The notes under the pieces: generated by a model
The model's database searches: none
What the model was told of the DNA's origin: nothing
Seen by the model: the letters and a program-made list of their open reading frames with translations, nothing else
NCBI GenBank assembly: GCA_964349045.1
Contig: CAYGFI010000050.1
Span: forward strand, 1-27,326
Direction of reading: 5' to 3'
DNA: 27,326 nt
From: JACJXF01 sp964349045
Lineage (GTDB): Bacteria > Bacteroidota > Bacteroidia > Bacteroidales > GCA-2748055
Part shown: positions 8,563-19,300 of the stretch, one piece after another
How positions within the stretch are numbered: the stretch's first letter is position 1
Layout: each line of letters begins with the position of its first letter
Program-made: the position numbers and the translations under genes

Positions 8563-10095
8563 TTATTTAAAAGGAAGGTACCAGGAAGCCGGATCCATTA
8601 ATAAATTGTGAAGCCTGTTATAATCACCTGAACCTAAAGGATATTTTGCAGCAACCCTGTCAGCGAGATATGCCGGGTCACCTCTGCGTTCAGCAATACG
8701 AACCAGATCATTCCATCGTTTACCTTCAAAGGCCAGTTCCATAGCTCTTTCCGCGATAATAAAATCTTCAATAAGGTTTATTATCGAGTCAGGATCAGCC
8801 ATAGATAAAGGAACAATCCTTGATTGAAGACTTACCCTTCCTCTGACTCCAAGGTTATTTGACCACCTTGAAAATTCTGCAGGTTTTGGATTCAATTTGT
8901 TAACCCCATCGTTTAAAAGCATCAACGCGAACTTTTGTGAAGTAGCATCACCCATTCGATTATATGCTTCAGCAAGCAGAAGATGAATATCTGTTGCCCT
9001 GGAGATTATTATATCTGAACTATATGATTCAAGCAAAGGAATAAGGTATTTTGCAATAACAGAGAAACCGGAAATACTGTCTTCATAAAAAGTGTAATCC
9101 TGACCCCTGAAGATGTCACCGGTATCACCAGTTACAGTAAGTTGTGACATAAAAGAGTCAACAAGAACAGTTGTTGGCTTAACAACATACTGATCATATG
9201 TCCAGGCCGGCAGCGGATTAAACTGTCCCTCGTCAGAGGAAAAAGGAACCACGCAAATAGTTTCGATCCCCTGTGATTCCGCATTGAAAAAGATATTTGC
9301 CCATGCCAGTTCCTTATACGTTTTATCTCCTTTAAAGAGGATTGGATGATTATCATAACTCTCGCAGGCTTTTTTAAGCCATTCAGTTGCATTTACATAA
9401 TCATTTTTCTCAAGGTATAATTCCCCCAGAAGTGCCTTTGTATTTACATAATTACCGAACCGTCTTTCAAAATATTTAGTTCCTGTTGAATTGTCGTGTA
9501 TATAAGGCTTAATCTGGTTAATAAGTGTATCAATAAGATCATATTTAATGATTACCTTTTGAGTAATGTCGGATGGAATGGATGTGAGATTATCCTCTAT
9601 ATAAGCAACTTTGCCATACATGCGTGATATTGTAAGGTAAGCCCATGAACGCATTCCTATTAATGCCCCTGTTACCGCACGGACATAAAGGGAGTCAGCC
9701 TGCTTATCTTTTGCAGCAACTGTGCCGACATTAGCCAGAACTTCATTAATATTTATAATTACCTTATAAAGATCAGCCGGGTTGGTATACGGATTTCCGA
9801 CTGATATTACATGGTCGTTTAACTCGTTTAAATAAGCGTCAGCATTCGGGGTAACTTGCATCATGTCGGATCTCAGTCCATCATACATAATCAGTTTTGG
9901 CAAAGCTTCCTGTAAAGGTACTATTGCCCCGTACATTGATACTTCAAGATCTATAACAGACTGATAATGCTGCTCAGGAGTTATACGGTCGCCCGCTTTT
10001 TCATTGAAGAAGTCATCACTACATCCGAAGTTCAGAATCAAAACCGCACTAAGAATAGTCAGGAAGTATGATGATATTCGTGATCTCTTTTCCAT
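8563..10095 (-). CDS. SusD/RagB-family outer-membrane lipoprotein (unit 1)
   Basis: A 510-residue surface lipoprotein of the SusD/RagB family, the lid and ligand-binding partner of the adjacent SusC barrel. The lipobox is LNFGC with Cys25, followed by SDDFF. Acidic residues just after the Cys fit the Bacteroidota surface-export pattern. The mature start (ITPEQHYQSVIDLEVSMYGA, then YDGLRSDMMQV) and the TPR-like middle (YVNTKALLGELYLEKNDYVN) are typical. The C-terminal part has IIAERAMELAFEGKRWNDLV, the usual SusD E-R-x-x-E-L-x-F-E-G-x-R-W motif. The chain ends at DPASWYLPFK and lacks the N-x-x-L-x-Q-N-P tail seen in the unit 2 SusD. It is the last gene of the operon, 19 nt after SusC, and a strong terminator follows. 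The ligand is unknown. Confidence 0.93.
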   Translation of the reverse strand: MEKRSRISSYFLTILSAVLILNFGCSDDFFNEKAGDRITPEQHYQSVIDLEVSMYGAIVPLQEALPKLIMYDGLRSDMMQVTPNADAYLNELNDHVISVGNPYTNPADLYKVIININEVLANVGTVAAKDKQADSLYVRAVTGALIGMRSWAYLTISRMYGKVAYIEDNLTSIPSDITQKVIIKYDLIDTLINQIKPYIHDNSTGTKYFERRFGNYVNTKALLGELYLEKNDYVNATEWLKKACESYDNHPILFKGDKTYKELAWANIFFNAESQGIETICVVPFSSDEGQFNPLPAWTYDQYVVKPTTVLVDSFMSQLTVTGDTGDIFRGQDYTFYEDSISGFSVIAKYLIPLLESYSSDIIISRATDIHLLLAEAYNRMGDATSQKFALMLLNDGVNKLNPKPAEFSRWSNNLGVRGRVSLQSRIVPLSMADPDSIINLIEDFIIAERAMELAFEGKRWNDLVRIAERRGDPAYLADRVAAKYPLGSGDYNRLHNLLMDPASWYLPFK

Positions 10096-10114
10096 TTTAT
10101 ATAAGTTTTACCTG

Positions 10115-13100
10115 TTATAAATCTAATTTTAAGCCAACTATAAATGATTTGGTCTGTGGCATCATACCATAATCAACGCCCATATAATAAGGACTGTTCG
10201 AATACATGAATTCCGGGTCATAACCTTTATATTTGGTGAATGTAAGCAGGTTGGTAGCGGTTAGATACACAGTAATTCCTTTATATATTCCAGGCATTGA
10301 AGGCACGTCGTAATTCAGAGTAAGCTGATCAAGACGAATGTATGATCCGTCTTCAATCCAACGATCTGAGAATACTGTATTACCGGTAGGATCTCCATAG
10401 CTGGCACGCGGCATTTCAGTACTCGGATTAGCAGTTGTCCACCTGTCAAGTACAGTAGTAGACTGGTTACTGTATGAATCCATCGATTCTGCTTTGTACC
10501 TTATATAATTGAATACATCGTTCCCAACAGAATAATTAAAAGAAGCATACAATTCAAATCTCTTATAGCTGAAAGCCGTGTAAATATTTCCAAACAAATC
10601 CGGATTTGGATCCCCAATAATTGTCTTATCCTTTTCATTAATAATATTATCGCCATCATCAACAAACCTGATGTCACCTGCCTGCATTAGCGTACCTTTT
10701 GGTCCGGTAATAGTACCTGCTTCAGCGCTGGTAAGAATACCATCTGTTTTGTAACCATAATAGGCATTAATAGCATTCCCTGTTGATGTAATAAACTGAG
10801 CGCCGCTTATTGAAGTGATAATACTTTCAGTGAGAGGATTCAGGAAGGTCAGACTTTTTATTTTCGTCACTTCCTTGCTTACAGATCCACCAAGGGTCCA
10901 TACAAATTCTCCCGACTGTATTCTCGTATCAGCAGCAATTTCAACACCTGAAGTTTCCAGTTTTCCGCCATTATCAAAATATGAAGGGTAGCCATAAGTA
11001 GAAGGCAGCTCCTGCTGTATGATCAGGTTATCGACGTTTGCTTTGAATACGTCGACATGAATATTGAGGACTTGTTTTAAGAGCGATATGTCCATGCCGG
11101 CATTAATCGTATTTTTCTTTTCAAGTTCCATGTTTGCATTAGGAATAAATTCACGAAGAAGAACTCCTGTACTGTTTAATCTTCTGCTTGTATAATACAA
11201 TTTAGAATAATCATAAATGGAACTGAACATATTACCGGTTACAGAATAAGAACCACGCAGTTTTAAATCCTCAAGCCAATTGGCCTGGTTCAGGAAACTC
11301 TCTGACGAAAGACGCCATGCTGCTCCAACTGAAGGGTAGAAATTATAGCGGTTTTCTTCATTTGTCGCAGAATTCCCATCGTATGAAATTTTAGAACTGA
11401 TAAAATACTTATTCCTGAAGTTATAATTCAGGTCACCAAAATATGAAATCCATGATAAACCCCTGTTATCGCCTACTGTTGAACGTAAAAAACTATACTG
11501 AGAGCCATCGCCAAGACTCTTAAAATCATCAGAAGGAGTATTCAGGTCAAGGCTCTTATTGTTCTTATAGGCGTTTTCCATATACCGCAAACCTCCGTTT
11601 AAGGCAAAAGTATGTCCGGAAACAGTCTTTTTATTATAGGAAACAGTAGTATGATTTTGGGTAGATCTGAATTCATTTACAAAATCACCAGGGCTGTTAT
11701 AAGCTGAATCGACCTGAACAAGACCTATATCCGGCAGAAAAATATTCTCACGCGAATTATTGAAATTTATACCAACCAGGGTTGAGATGTTAAAATTCTC
11801 ATTAAACTTATAAGCAGCGGTAACAGAACTCAGAAAATGATAATTCCTGTTTGCTGCCTGGGCGCTCTGAATAATTGCAGAAGGATTGCTCACATTAAAA
11901 ACACCAACGTCTTCAATATAGGAAAGCACAGTGCCGGTAACTTCATCCCTTGTATACGGTCCCATTACTGAAGGAATCAGGATAGTAGAAAGTATGGGGT
12001 TCTTCCATGCACTGGGTCCCTGGTTTGCAAGCACATTATCAGCTAAAGATAACTTTGCATTAGGAACAACAGAAAACTTATCAGAAATATTGATTTTACC
12101 GTTAATACGAAGGTTAAACCTTGTATATTCAGAATTATCATACAAACCATTGTGAGAAAGCCAGCCGGTTGAAATATTATACGTTGCAATATCATCACCC
12201 CCTTTAAGGAAGAAATGGTATTTAGAAACTGAAGCAGGCTTGAAGGTTTCGTCCTGCCAGTCGGTACTGTTATTGTATTTGTAATATTCTTCAGTTGTGG
12301 CATCACCATTCAGCCATGGATACATTGAATTAATATCTGTGGCATTATAACCTTGAGAGCCAAGCATTTCAGTGAAGTAATTTTTAAACTGAGGGGCTGA
12401 AAGAAGGTCTAGTTTATTCGGAGTCATTGTAATTCCACCATAAGCAGAAAACTTAATAACGGTACTGGTTTCACCTTTTTGCTCAGTGTTGATATTGATA
12501 ACTCCATTTGAGCCAGCAGATCCAAGGTATGAGGTACCGTCCTTAAGAATTGATATATCCGATATATCATCGATGTCAACAATATCAAGGGGGTTAAGAG
12601 AAAATCCTTCAAGCAGACTGTTTCTTGCATAAGTATAATCGTGAATCATACCATCAATAAAGAGTAATGGTTCAGAATTAGCATATAAGGAAGAAACTCC
12701 CCGTATATTCATATACGTTCTGTGACCAGGCATTCCCGATTGTTCAATAACCTGCATTCCGGGAACTTTTCCCTGTAATACCTGATCAAAGGAGGTAGAC
12801 TTTGAATACAACAGGTCATTTGCTATTAATGAAGTAGCTGAAAAGACTTCATCTTTAATAGTAACGGCCCCTATAGGTGTATTATAGGAATTATCAAAAG
12901 ACCTATAGCTGGATGAAACCAGCGATACATTTACAAATTCTCTCCCATTTAGGAAAATGTTCCGCATATTGTAACCTGGCAGGTTAATGATTAATTCTGC
13001 TTCAAGATTTGGAACAGCAATTGTAAAAGCGCCCAGCTCATCAGTTTCTGAAGATGTTCCTGTGGAGGAAACAGAAATAGAAACCTGCTTAAGGGGCAAG

Positions 13101-13234
13101 CCGGTACCTGATTCCTTTACCACGCCGGAAATACTGATATCAGAAGTCTGGGCAAATAGTGTGTAAGGAATGATACTACCGAAAAAGAGAGTAATTAAAC
13201 TGAAAAGGGTCGAATATAAATATCGTTTTGTCAT
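10115..13234 (-). CDS. SusC/RagA-family TonB-dependent transporter (unit 1), no canonical TonB box
   Basis: A 1039-residue outer-membrane barrel for TonB-powered uptake. The signal peptide is 1-28 (PYTLFA then QT). Residues about 33-110 form a carboxypeptidase-regulatory-like beta-sandwich (ISGVVKESGTGLPLKQVSIS). The plug follows with the SusC motifs VLQGKVPGMQV, MNIRGVSSL, PLLFIDGMI, DISDISILKDGTS and GSNGVININT. The rest is barrel, ending in SFIVGLKLDL with a terminal hydrophobic residue. Where SusC proteins usually have an EEVVVVGYG-like TonB box this one has SFDNSYNTPIGAVTIKDE, so the canonical box is missing. This may be a divergent subfamily or a changed energy coupling. The plug is otherwise complete and no frame damage is seen. 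It lies 35 nt after the two-FAS1 lipoprotein gene and 19 nt before SusD. Confidence 0.93.
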   Translation of the reverse strand: MTKRYLYSTLFSLITLFFGSIIPYTLFAQTSDISISGVVKESGTGLPLKQVSISVSSTGTSSETDELGAFTIAVPNLEAELIINLPGYNMRNIFLNGREFVNVSLVSSSYRSFDNSYNTPIGAVTIKDEVFSATSLIANDLLYSKSTSFDQVLQGKVPGMQVIEQSGMPGHRTYMNIRGVSSLYANSEPLLFIDGMIHDYTYARNSLLEGFSLNPLDIVDIDDISDISILKDGTSYLGSAGSNGVININTEQKGETSTVIKFSAYGGITMTPNKLDLLSAPQFKNYFTEMLGSQGYNATDINSMYPWLNGDATTEEYYKYNNSTDWQDETFKPASVSKYHFFLKGGDDIATYNISTGWLSHNGLYDNSEYTRFNLRINGKINISDKFSVVPNAKLSLADNVLANQGPSAWKNPILSTILIPSVMGPYTRDEVTGTVLSYIEDVGVFNVSNPSAIIQSAQAANRNYHFLSSVTAAYKFNENFNISTLVGINFNNSRENIFLPDIGLVQVDSAYNSPGDFVNEFRSTQNHTTVSYNKKTVSGHTFALNGGLRYMENAYKNNKSLDLNTPSDDFKSLGDGSQYSFLRSTVGDNRGLSWISYFGDLNYNFRNKYFISSKISYDGNSATNEENRYNFYPSVGAAWRLSSESFLNQANWLEDLKLRGSYSVTGNMFSSIYDYSKLYYTSRRLNSTGVLLREFIPNANMELEKKNTINAGMDISLLKQVLNIHVDVFKANVDNLIIQQELPSTYGYPSYFDNGGKLETSGVEIAADTRIQSGEFVWTLGGSVSKEVTKIKSLTFLNPLTESIITSISGAQFITSTGNAINAYYGYKTDGILTSAEAGTITGPKGTLMQAGDIRFVDDGDNIINEKDKTIIGDPNPDLFGNIYTAFSYKRFELYASFNYSVGNDVFNYIRYKAESMDSYSNQSTTVLDRWTTANPSTEMPRASYGDPTGNTVFSDRWIEDGSYIRLDQLTLNYDVPSMPGIYKGITVYLTATNLLTFTKYKGYDPEFMYSNSPYYMGVDYGMMPQTKSFIVGLKLDL

Positions 13235-13269
13235 TTCAAAGCTGTATTAAATTATTGGCTGGTGTTTTA

Positions 13270-14772
13270 TTACTTAATCGGAGTAAATATTATAGTATCC
13301 CAGAATAACATCCCAGGGCTAAGAGTAACTACCTTAAATGTATGTGTTGCTGTTTCTGTCCAATCAAACTCACCCCAACTGGTAGACTCAGCAGGATCAG
13401 AAGATTTAATTATGGCAGTGTTCACCCCATCAACATAAACAGCATAATTTATTTGTCCGCCCCAAAGATTAGAAGTCACTTTATACTTACCCTTCATAAT
13501 TTTTGGGGTTGTAACCTGGCACCACCACCATCCGCTCATACTCAGGCAGTCATCATTCAGTAATTTACCTGTATCATGATCTTTAAAGTAGTACAATAAA
13601 TAATCGCCTTCCCACTTGATATTTTCAAAAGTATTTTGTCCATCAAACCAACGTGAATAATACTTATCAAAATAGTCTCCCTGTTTCAGATCGAAGTGGT
13701 CGGTAGTTTCCCAAACAACAGCCGTCGGTTCCGGTTCAAATACAGGTAAAATGTCCCTAAGTGCATGGACTGTACCGTTTTTAGCAGGATAATTTGATTC
13801 CTCAACTAAAAATCCGGTATATTTCTTTGTAAGCTTATTCAGGTTAAGTTTATAATCCTCATTATCAACGGTAACAGAAATATTATTATCATATGACAAT
13901 ATCGGGAATACCCGTGTTGTCATGTTATTGAGGAAATAAGTTCCACCAAGACAGTGGTACTCCATATACCTGTAAAATCCATTACGAAGGTATGTCACAC
14001 TATCTGCAGCAGGTGTAAAATAAGATATAAACTGGTCTATATTTGAGATATTATAAGGTTCCCGTCCAAGAATTGAATCAGGCACAGCAAGAACTGTAAA
14101 TCGGGTACGTGCCAGTTTATTATTAAAAGGAAAAGTAATCATCTCAAGTGTGTCTTTCAGCTTGGTTTTTACCAATCCTTCTGCAAATAATGAATACTCG
14201 GGATTTTTAGCGATAAGGGCATAAACACTTTCAGTAACAGGTTCAATTACTTTGTCAATCAGGTGTATTACACCATTTGCAGCAGCAATATTTCTTTTAC
14301 TTATTTTAGTTTGTTTGTTAATAAGGATTTCATCGCCTTCCACAAACTCGGTAACCAGGTAGTCACCTATGGCATTTGTATCACGCATAGCGCCAAGCTC
14401 TATGTCACCAGATTCAATTTTGGCAGGAATCAGGTGGTTAAGAACGAGTTTTTTTAGGTCAGCCGGACTTAAATCCTTGTAGGAAGTAATTCCCTTATTT
14501 TTGTAATAAATATCCATTATTGAATCAGAAGGTAGTAAAAGTGTAAAAGGACCTCTCACACTTAAAAGGCTGCTTAAACCTGTACTTTCCAGAATTTCCC
14601 AGAATTGTGAGAACTGAGCATTTGTCTCAATATACTGTGCAATAACCTGGTCCTTGGATTCAATCTCCCACTCAATTACTTTTGGGTCGCAACCAAACAA
14701 AATTAATGCTAAAAGAATAATTTTGCCGGTTCCTGTCAGTTTATACCAAACAGATTTTTTCATATGTGTCAT
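13270..14772 (-). CDS. Fasciclin lipoprotein: two FAS1 domains plus C-terminal beta domain
   Basis: A 500-residue lipoprotein with lipobox LILFGC (Cys28), followed by DPKVIEWE, which has early acidic residues compatible with surface export. FAS1 domain 1 spans about 43-178 (FTLLLPSDSIM; closing motif NGVIHLIDKVIEP). FAS1 domain 2 spans about 181-345 (RFTVLAVPDSILG; closing motif KNGTVHALRDILPVF). Residues about 349-500 form an aromatic-rich region (HFDLKQGDYFDKYYSRWFDG, SGWWWCQVTTPK, FKVVTLSPGMLFWDTIIF) that looks like a galactose-binding-type sandwich. FAS1 domains mediate adhesion or ligand binding in other organisms; the ligand here is unknown. The gene stands 103 nt after a SusD and 35 nt before a SusC, the same place as the larger FAS1 gene in unit 2. 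An internal Met at codon 4 (MKKS) is an equally plausible start. Confidence 0.88.
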   Translation of the reverse strand: MTHMKKSVWYKLTGTGKIILLALILFGCDPKVIEWEIESKDQVIAQYIETNAQFSQFWEILESTGLSSLLSVRGPFTLLLPSDSIMDIYYKNKGITSYKDLSPADLKKLVLNHLIPAKIESGDIELGAMRDTNAIGDYLVTEFVEGDEILINKQTKISKRNIAAANGVIHLIDKVIEPVTESVYALIAKNPEYSLFAEGLVKTKLKDTLEMITFPFNNKLARTRFTVLAVPDSILGREPYNISNIDQFISYFTPAADSVTYLRNGFYRYMEYHCLGGTYFLNNMTTRVFPILSYDNNISVTVDNEDYKLNLNKLTKKYTGFLVEESNYPAKNGTVHALRDILPVFEPEPTAVVWETTDHFDLKQGDYFDKYYSRWFDGQNTFENIKWEGDYLLYYFKDHDTGKLLNDDCLSMSGWWWCQVTTPKIMKGKYKVTSNLWGGQINYAVYVDGVNTAIIKSSDPAESTSWGEFDWTETATHTFKVVTLSPGMLFWDTIIFTPIK

Positions 14773-14875
14773 AGTTTATTATTATGGTCATAAGGAACCC
14801 TCATTTCCGGACAATATTCCAGGTGTTTGAGTTTATGGAAACATGCGGGTTTCATAACTGTAAATATTATTATTT

Positions 14876-16339
14876 TTAGCGATCGTAATAAGGATTCTGG
14901 ATCAAATTCTGGTTATAAATAATCTCTCTTTCAGCTATAGGAAGGTAATAACTCATAGTGTCAAAAACCTTGGTTTTCAGAATTGCCTGCTGCTTAATAT
15001 CTGCACCTGAAAGTATCATATTGATAATTATCTGCTTATTTGCAAACGATTTACCGCCTTCGGTGCGTTTCGCAGCTCTTAAGAGGTCGAACCACCGTCT
15101 GCCTTCCAGCATAAATTCCCTGCCTCTCTCATCAAGAAGAGCTTTTCTAAGTAATATTTTGTCGTAAGTTGCCTCATAAGGAACCCCGGCTCGTATTGCA
15201 GTTTCAGTGATAAGGTTATTGGCTTCGTCGAAACGGTCGAGTTCAATTAATGCTTCAGCTTTCATGAGAAGAATTTCAGCATACCTGTAGATGATCCAAT
15301 TTGCATCGCGCTCAGTACTTGACCTTTGAATCAAGCCAAGAGCATCTTTTCCTTTGAATTTCCAGATTGCACCCTGGGTTTGAAAATTACGAAAATCCTC
15401 TTTTGTCATTATAAGGGCAATATTCTGTTTATTTAAAACTACCTGCGGACTTCCGTTAATCGGAATTAAATCGTTATAAATAGGGTTATTCTGACTTTCA
15501 AGGTTATCATTATACTGAAGTTCCAAAATACTTTCATTGGAATTCCCGGGGAAATAAATGCTAAACCAGGTGTCAGTACTTTCAAGCTCATAGAGTCCGG
15601 AAGCGCTAACATAATCGCAATACTCTATACATTTCTCATATTGTTCACTCCAAAGGTATACATCAGCGAGAAGCGCCATAATTGAATACTTGTTTACACG
15701 CCCGTAAAAATAATCGGATCCGGCAAACTCATTGGTATATGCCAGGTCCTTGGCTTTTAATAAGTCTTCAATAATTTGTGCTATGATTACAGGCTCAGTG
15801 CTTTTCCCGACATATAGATCAGAAGTATCCGAAATTGAAGGTTCCAGTACAAGGGGGACTTCCTTCCATAAACGAACAAGATAGAAGTAAGAATACGCCC
15901 TGATAAAGAGAGCTTCAGCATCAACACCGTCAAGCATTTTTTTGGTGAAAGTCTTATCTTTCTCAAATACCTTCTTGTCGTAATACATCAGGGTATTTGC
16001 AAGATTGATGGCTTTATAATAATCCTTCCAGGTAACAACACCATTCGTGGGGCTAATGTTACTCTCAGCAATTTTTGCATAATCCGTAAAACTGTTGCCG
16101 GGAAATTTCATTAGGTCAGCGCGTAACTCTCCCATTATAATTGATTTCAGACTGGCATCACGCAGGGCATTGTAGGTAGCAGCAAGAGCTCCTTCAACAT
16201 CAGCTGTTTTCGTCCAGAATTTTTCTTTGATCAGGTTATTTTCAGGTTCAACAGTTAACCAATCACTGCATGATGCAAATGATATAATTGAGAAGAGCAT
16301 TGTAAATCTGACCATTGGTTTTATTGCGATATTTCTCAT
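14876..16339 (-). CDS. SusD/RagB-family outer-membrane lipoprotein (unit 2)
   Basis: A 487-residue SusD-type lipoprotein. The signal ends in SFASC (Cys24), followed by SDWLTVEPENN. SusD hallmarks are in order: VEGALAATYNALRDA near the N-terminus, ADVEALFIRAYSY-type helices (seen as DAEALFIRAYSYFYLVRLW), the TPR-like NKYSIMALLADVYLWSEQYE, RYAEILLMKAEALIELDRFD, and LLDERGREFMLEGRRWFDLL. The end ERE..YNQNLIQNPYY is the usual SusD tail. It follows its SusC by 19 nt and should cap that barrel at the cell surface. Compared with the unit 1 SusD it is a more standard family member. The ligand is not predictable. Confidence 0.95.
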   Translation of the reverse strand: MRNIAIKPMVRFTMLFSIISFASCSDWLTVEPENNLIKEKFWTKTADVEGALAATYNALRDASLKSIIMGELRADLMKFPGNSFTDYAKIAESNISPTNGVVTWKDYYKAINLANTLMYYDKKVFEKDKTFTKKMLDGVDAEALFIRAYSYFYLVRLWKEVPLVLEPSISDTSDLYVGKSTEPVIIAQIIEDLLKAKDLAYTNEFAGSDYFYGRVNKYSIMALLADVYLWSEQYEKCIEYCDYVSASGLYELESTDTWFSIYFPGNSNESILELQYNDNLESQNNPIYNDLIPINGSPQVVLNKQNIALIMTKEDFRNFQTQGAIWKFKGKDALGLIQRSSTERDANWIIYRYAEILLMKAEALIELDRFDEANNLITETAIRAGVPYEATYDKILLRKALLDERGREFMLEGRRWFDLLRAAKRTEGGKSFANKQIIINMILSGADIKQQAILKTKVFDTMSYYLPIAEREIIYNQNLIQNPYYDR

Positions 16340-16358
16340 TTAATTTAGTATTTAATAA

Positions 16359-19300
16359 TTAGAACGAAATATTGACACCAAGCATAACCTTTTTACTGGG
16401 AGGTGTTTTACTGTAATCCTTAGGAAGTGTATCCGGCTTGGAAGGGGGAGCAACATCAGGATCCTGACCAGAATAATTAGTCCATGTAAAGAGATTATAA
16501 CCTGTTGCAAACAGTTTCATATCCTTAACTCTTACCATTCTGCAGACTTTTGAGCTAACGATATAGCTCATTGATAATGATTTAAGCCTTAAATAGGAAC
16601 CATCTTCAACAAAACGATCGGAACCTAACCAGTTAAATCCTTCGTTGTAAAGCGCCCTGGGAACATTTGTTACATCATTTACCCTTCTCCAGCGCCAGTC
16701 GGTGGTCACACTCTGGTTATCATGGTCATACATCTTTTCGGTATCCATTCGTGTCTGGTTGATAATTTTCTGTCCCAGTTTGAAATAGAAGAAGGTATTA
16801 AATATGAAACTCTTGTACTGAATCCGTGTTCCGGCACCACCCATGTATTTTGGGTTCAAGTCTCCAAGGTAAACGATATCCAGTTCACTGATCTCACCAT
16901 CATAGTTCTGGTCGGCATATCTGGCGTCGCCACCTTCAAAAACATATCCTGAAGGACCAGCCATAATCATACTAAGGGGTTCACTTACATTTAATCCATA
17001 AACCGGCAGACCATTTTTATCTCTAACAATGGCATCTGCATCAGAAGTATATACACCTAAGAATTCATATCCGAAGAATCCACCAAGTGGTTCGCCTGGT
17101 TTAATTGCAATTTTATAATTTCCGTTTTCGAGCATATTGCCATATTCCAGACTATAATTTTCAGGAAGGCTTAAAACTACATTTCTGTTCCTGGAAATGT
17201 TCAGGTTAAAACTGATATCAAGATCCTTTTTCCTGACAATTGTATAATCGATAAGAAATTCCATACCCTTGTTTTCCATTTCACCGTCATTCCGGTTAAC
17301 GACACCAAAACCGGTTTGATCCGGAATACCGGAATCCTTTAGGTAGAGATCCAGAGTTTTCTTCTTGTAATAGTCGAATTCAATATTTAAGCGGTTGTTG
17401 TAGCCAAAGAAAGAGAGACCGGGGTTAATCTGGTCAATGGTCTCCCATTTCAGGCTGGTAAGTTCAACACCATCAGGCTGCACTCCCTTCATGTCCATAT
17501 ATGATAATGAAGAACCTGCACTGTAGGTATTAAAATAAAGGTAATTCTCAGAAGGTGAGTTTCCGCTCTGACCCCAACTTGCTCTAAGTTTCAGATCATT
17601 GATAAAACTGATATCTCTCAGGAAGCTTTCTTCAGAAATACGCCAGAAACCGGCTACTGTCGGGAAAATACCCCAGCGACTTTCCTTACTAAATTTGGAG
17701 TTTCCTTCATATTTGGCGCCAACCATTACGCTATATTTATCTTTGTATTTATAACTACCGGTAAGAAACAATCCCAATGAACGATATTGAGTTTCATTTG
17801 CACCAAAATAGTTCTGGTGAACATCATTAACCGGCTGATCGAGATACTTGGAAGCTGATTGACTTGATTCAACTTTATACCAGCGTGAAAGAGACTCCTC
17901 AGTATCAAACTGTCCCATAAAAGTAAGATCATGGTTGTCACCAAGAGTAGGACGGTATACAAGCTGGTTAATTGTGTAAATCGAACTTTTCTTAGAAAAC
18001 TCATTAACGGCGCGGTTGGAAATATCATCATTATAATTGTAACCAATTGCTTTATAAGGAAGGAATTTGGAAATTTTATTATCGAAGATATCCAGGGTAA
18101 CCGTGGAGTTAAAAATCAGACCCGGAGCCATAAGATACCTGATACTGAATAATGCCCGGGCATTGTCTTTATAACGGTGTTGGGTTCCAAGTTTTGCAAA
18201 TGCAACCGGATTGAAAATGTCTTTTGCATTTCCCTGCAATGTATTTTGGGGTGTAAAATACTCATCTGAAATATTATTGAGAGTATCCCTGTAGTAAACT
18301 GAAAGATTAGGCATCTTTCTATAGGCAATTGCTCTAAGGGATTTGTTATCTTTATATGTTCCGTCCTCCACATCATAGGTGTTATTCTGATCGTAGCGGG
18401 TAAACATAATATCCGATTTAAACTGCAGCTTTGATGACAGGTCATAATCGAGGGAACTGCGAAGGTTAAGTTTCTTCAGATTGTTACCAATTGTGGTTCC
18501 ACCCTCGTCAAAAAATCCCATTGACATATTATACCTTGATTTTTCACCACCACCACGAACTGAAAAGTCATGCTGTTGCGTAAGAGCTGTCTGGGTTATT
18601 TCCTTTACCCAGTCAGTATTCTGAGAATAGTTGTAATATTCCGGTAAATCGGGATTAAATGCAATTTCATCGTTCTCCCATGCATTGTAAGTTACATTAA
18701 AATGTTCTTCTGTTATCAGTCGTGCATAACCTGCCCCGTCGAGCATAGGAATTGGGTCTGGTTCTTTTGCTGAAGTGAACTTATAGGTATATTCAAAAAC
18801 AGGTTTCGATTTGGCGCCACGTTTCGTTTTGATCATAAGTACACCGTTTGATGCTCTTGATCCCCATGCGGCAGTAGATGCAGCATCTTTAAGAACTTCA
18901 ATAGATTCAATATCTTCAGGAGAAACGTCGATAAGGTTACCGAATTTTTCAATATCCGCACTTCCAAAATCGAAGCCTTCATCAATATTGGCATCGTATG
19001 GAATCCCGTTAATTACAATTAATGGCTGGTTACGGGCGTTCAAAGTGGCTGTACCGCGAATCCTGATATTCAAACCGGAACCAGGGTCTCCGGATATAGA
19101 AGAAATATCAACGTTTCCAAGACGTCCCTGAAGCATGTCTTCCACTGAAGTAGACATAACGGATTTCATGTCTGTAAGCTCAATACGCGCTACTGCTGTT
19201 GCTCTGTCGCGAATACTCGTTAAACCATCGTTGCCCATTTTTGCACCTACAACAACCAATTCTTCCATTGCAATGGATTCGGCTTCCAAATTAAAATCGA

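Noticed and set aside
8563..10095. Unit 1 SusD as a truncated pseudogene because of its short C-terminal tail
   Set aside because: Length (510 residues) is normal for the family and the conserved E-R-x-x-E-L-x-F-E-G-x-R-W motif is intact, so a natural variant end is more likely.
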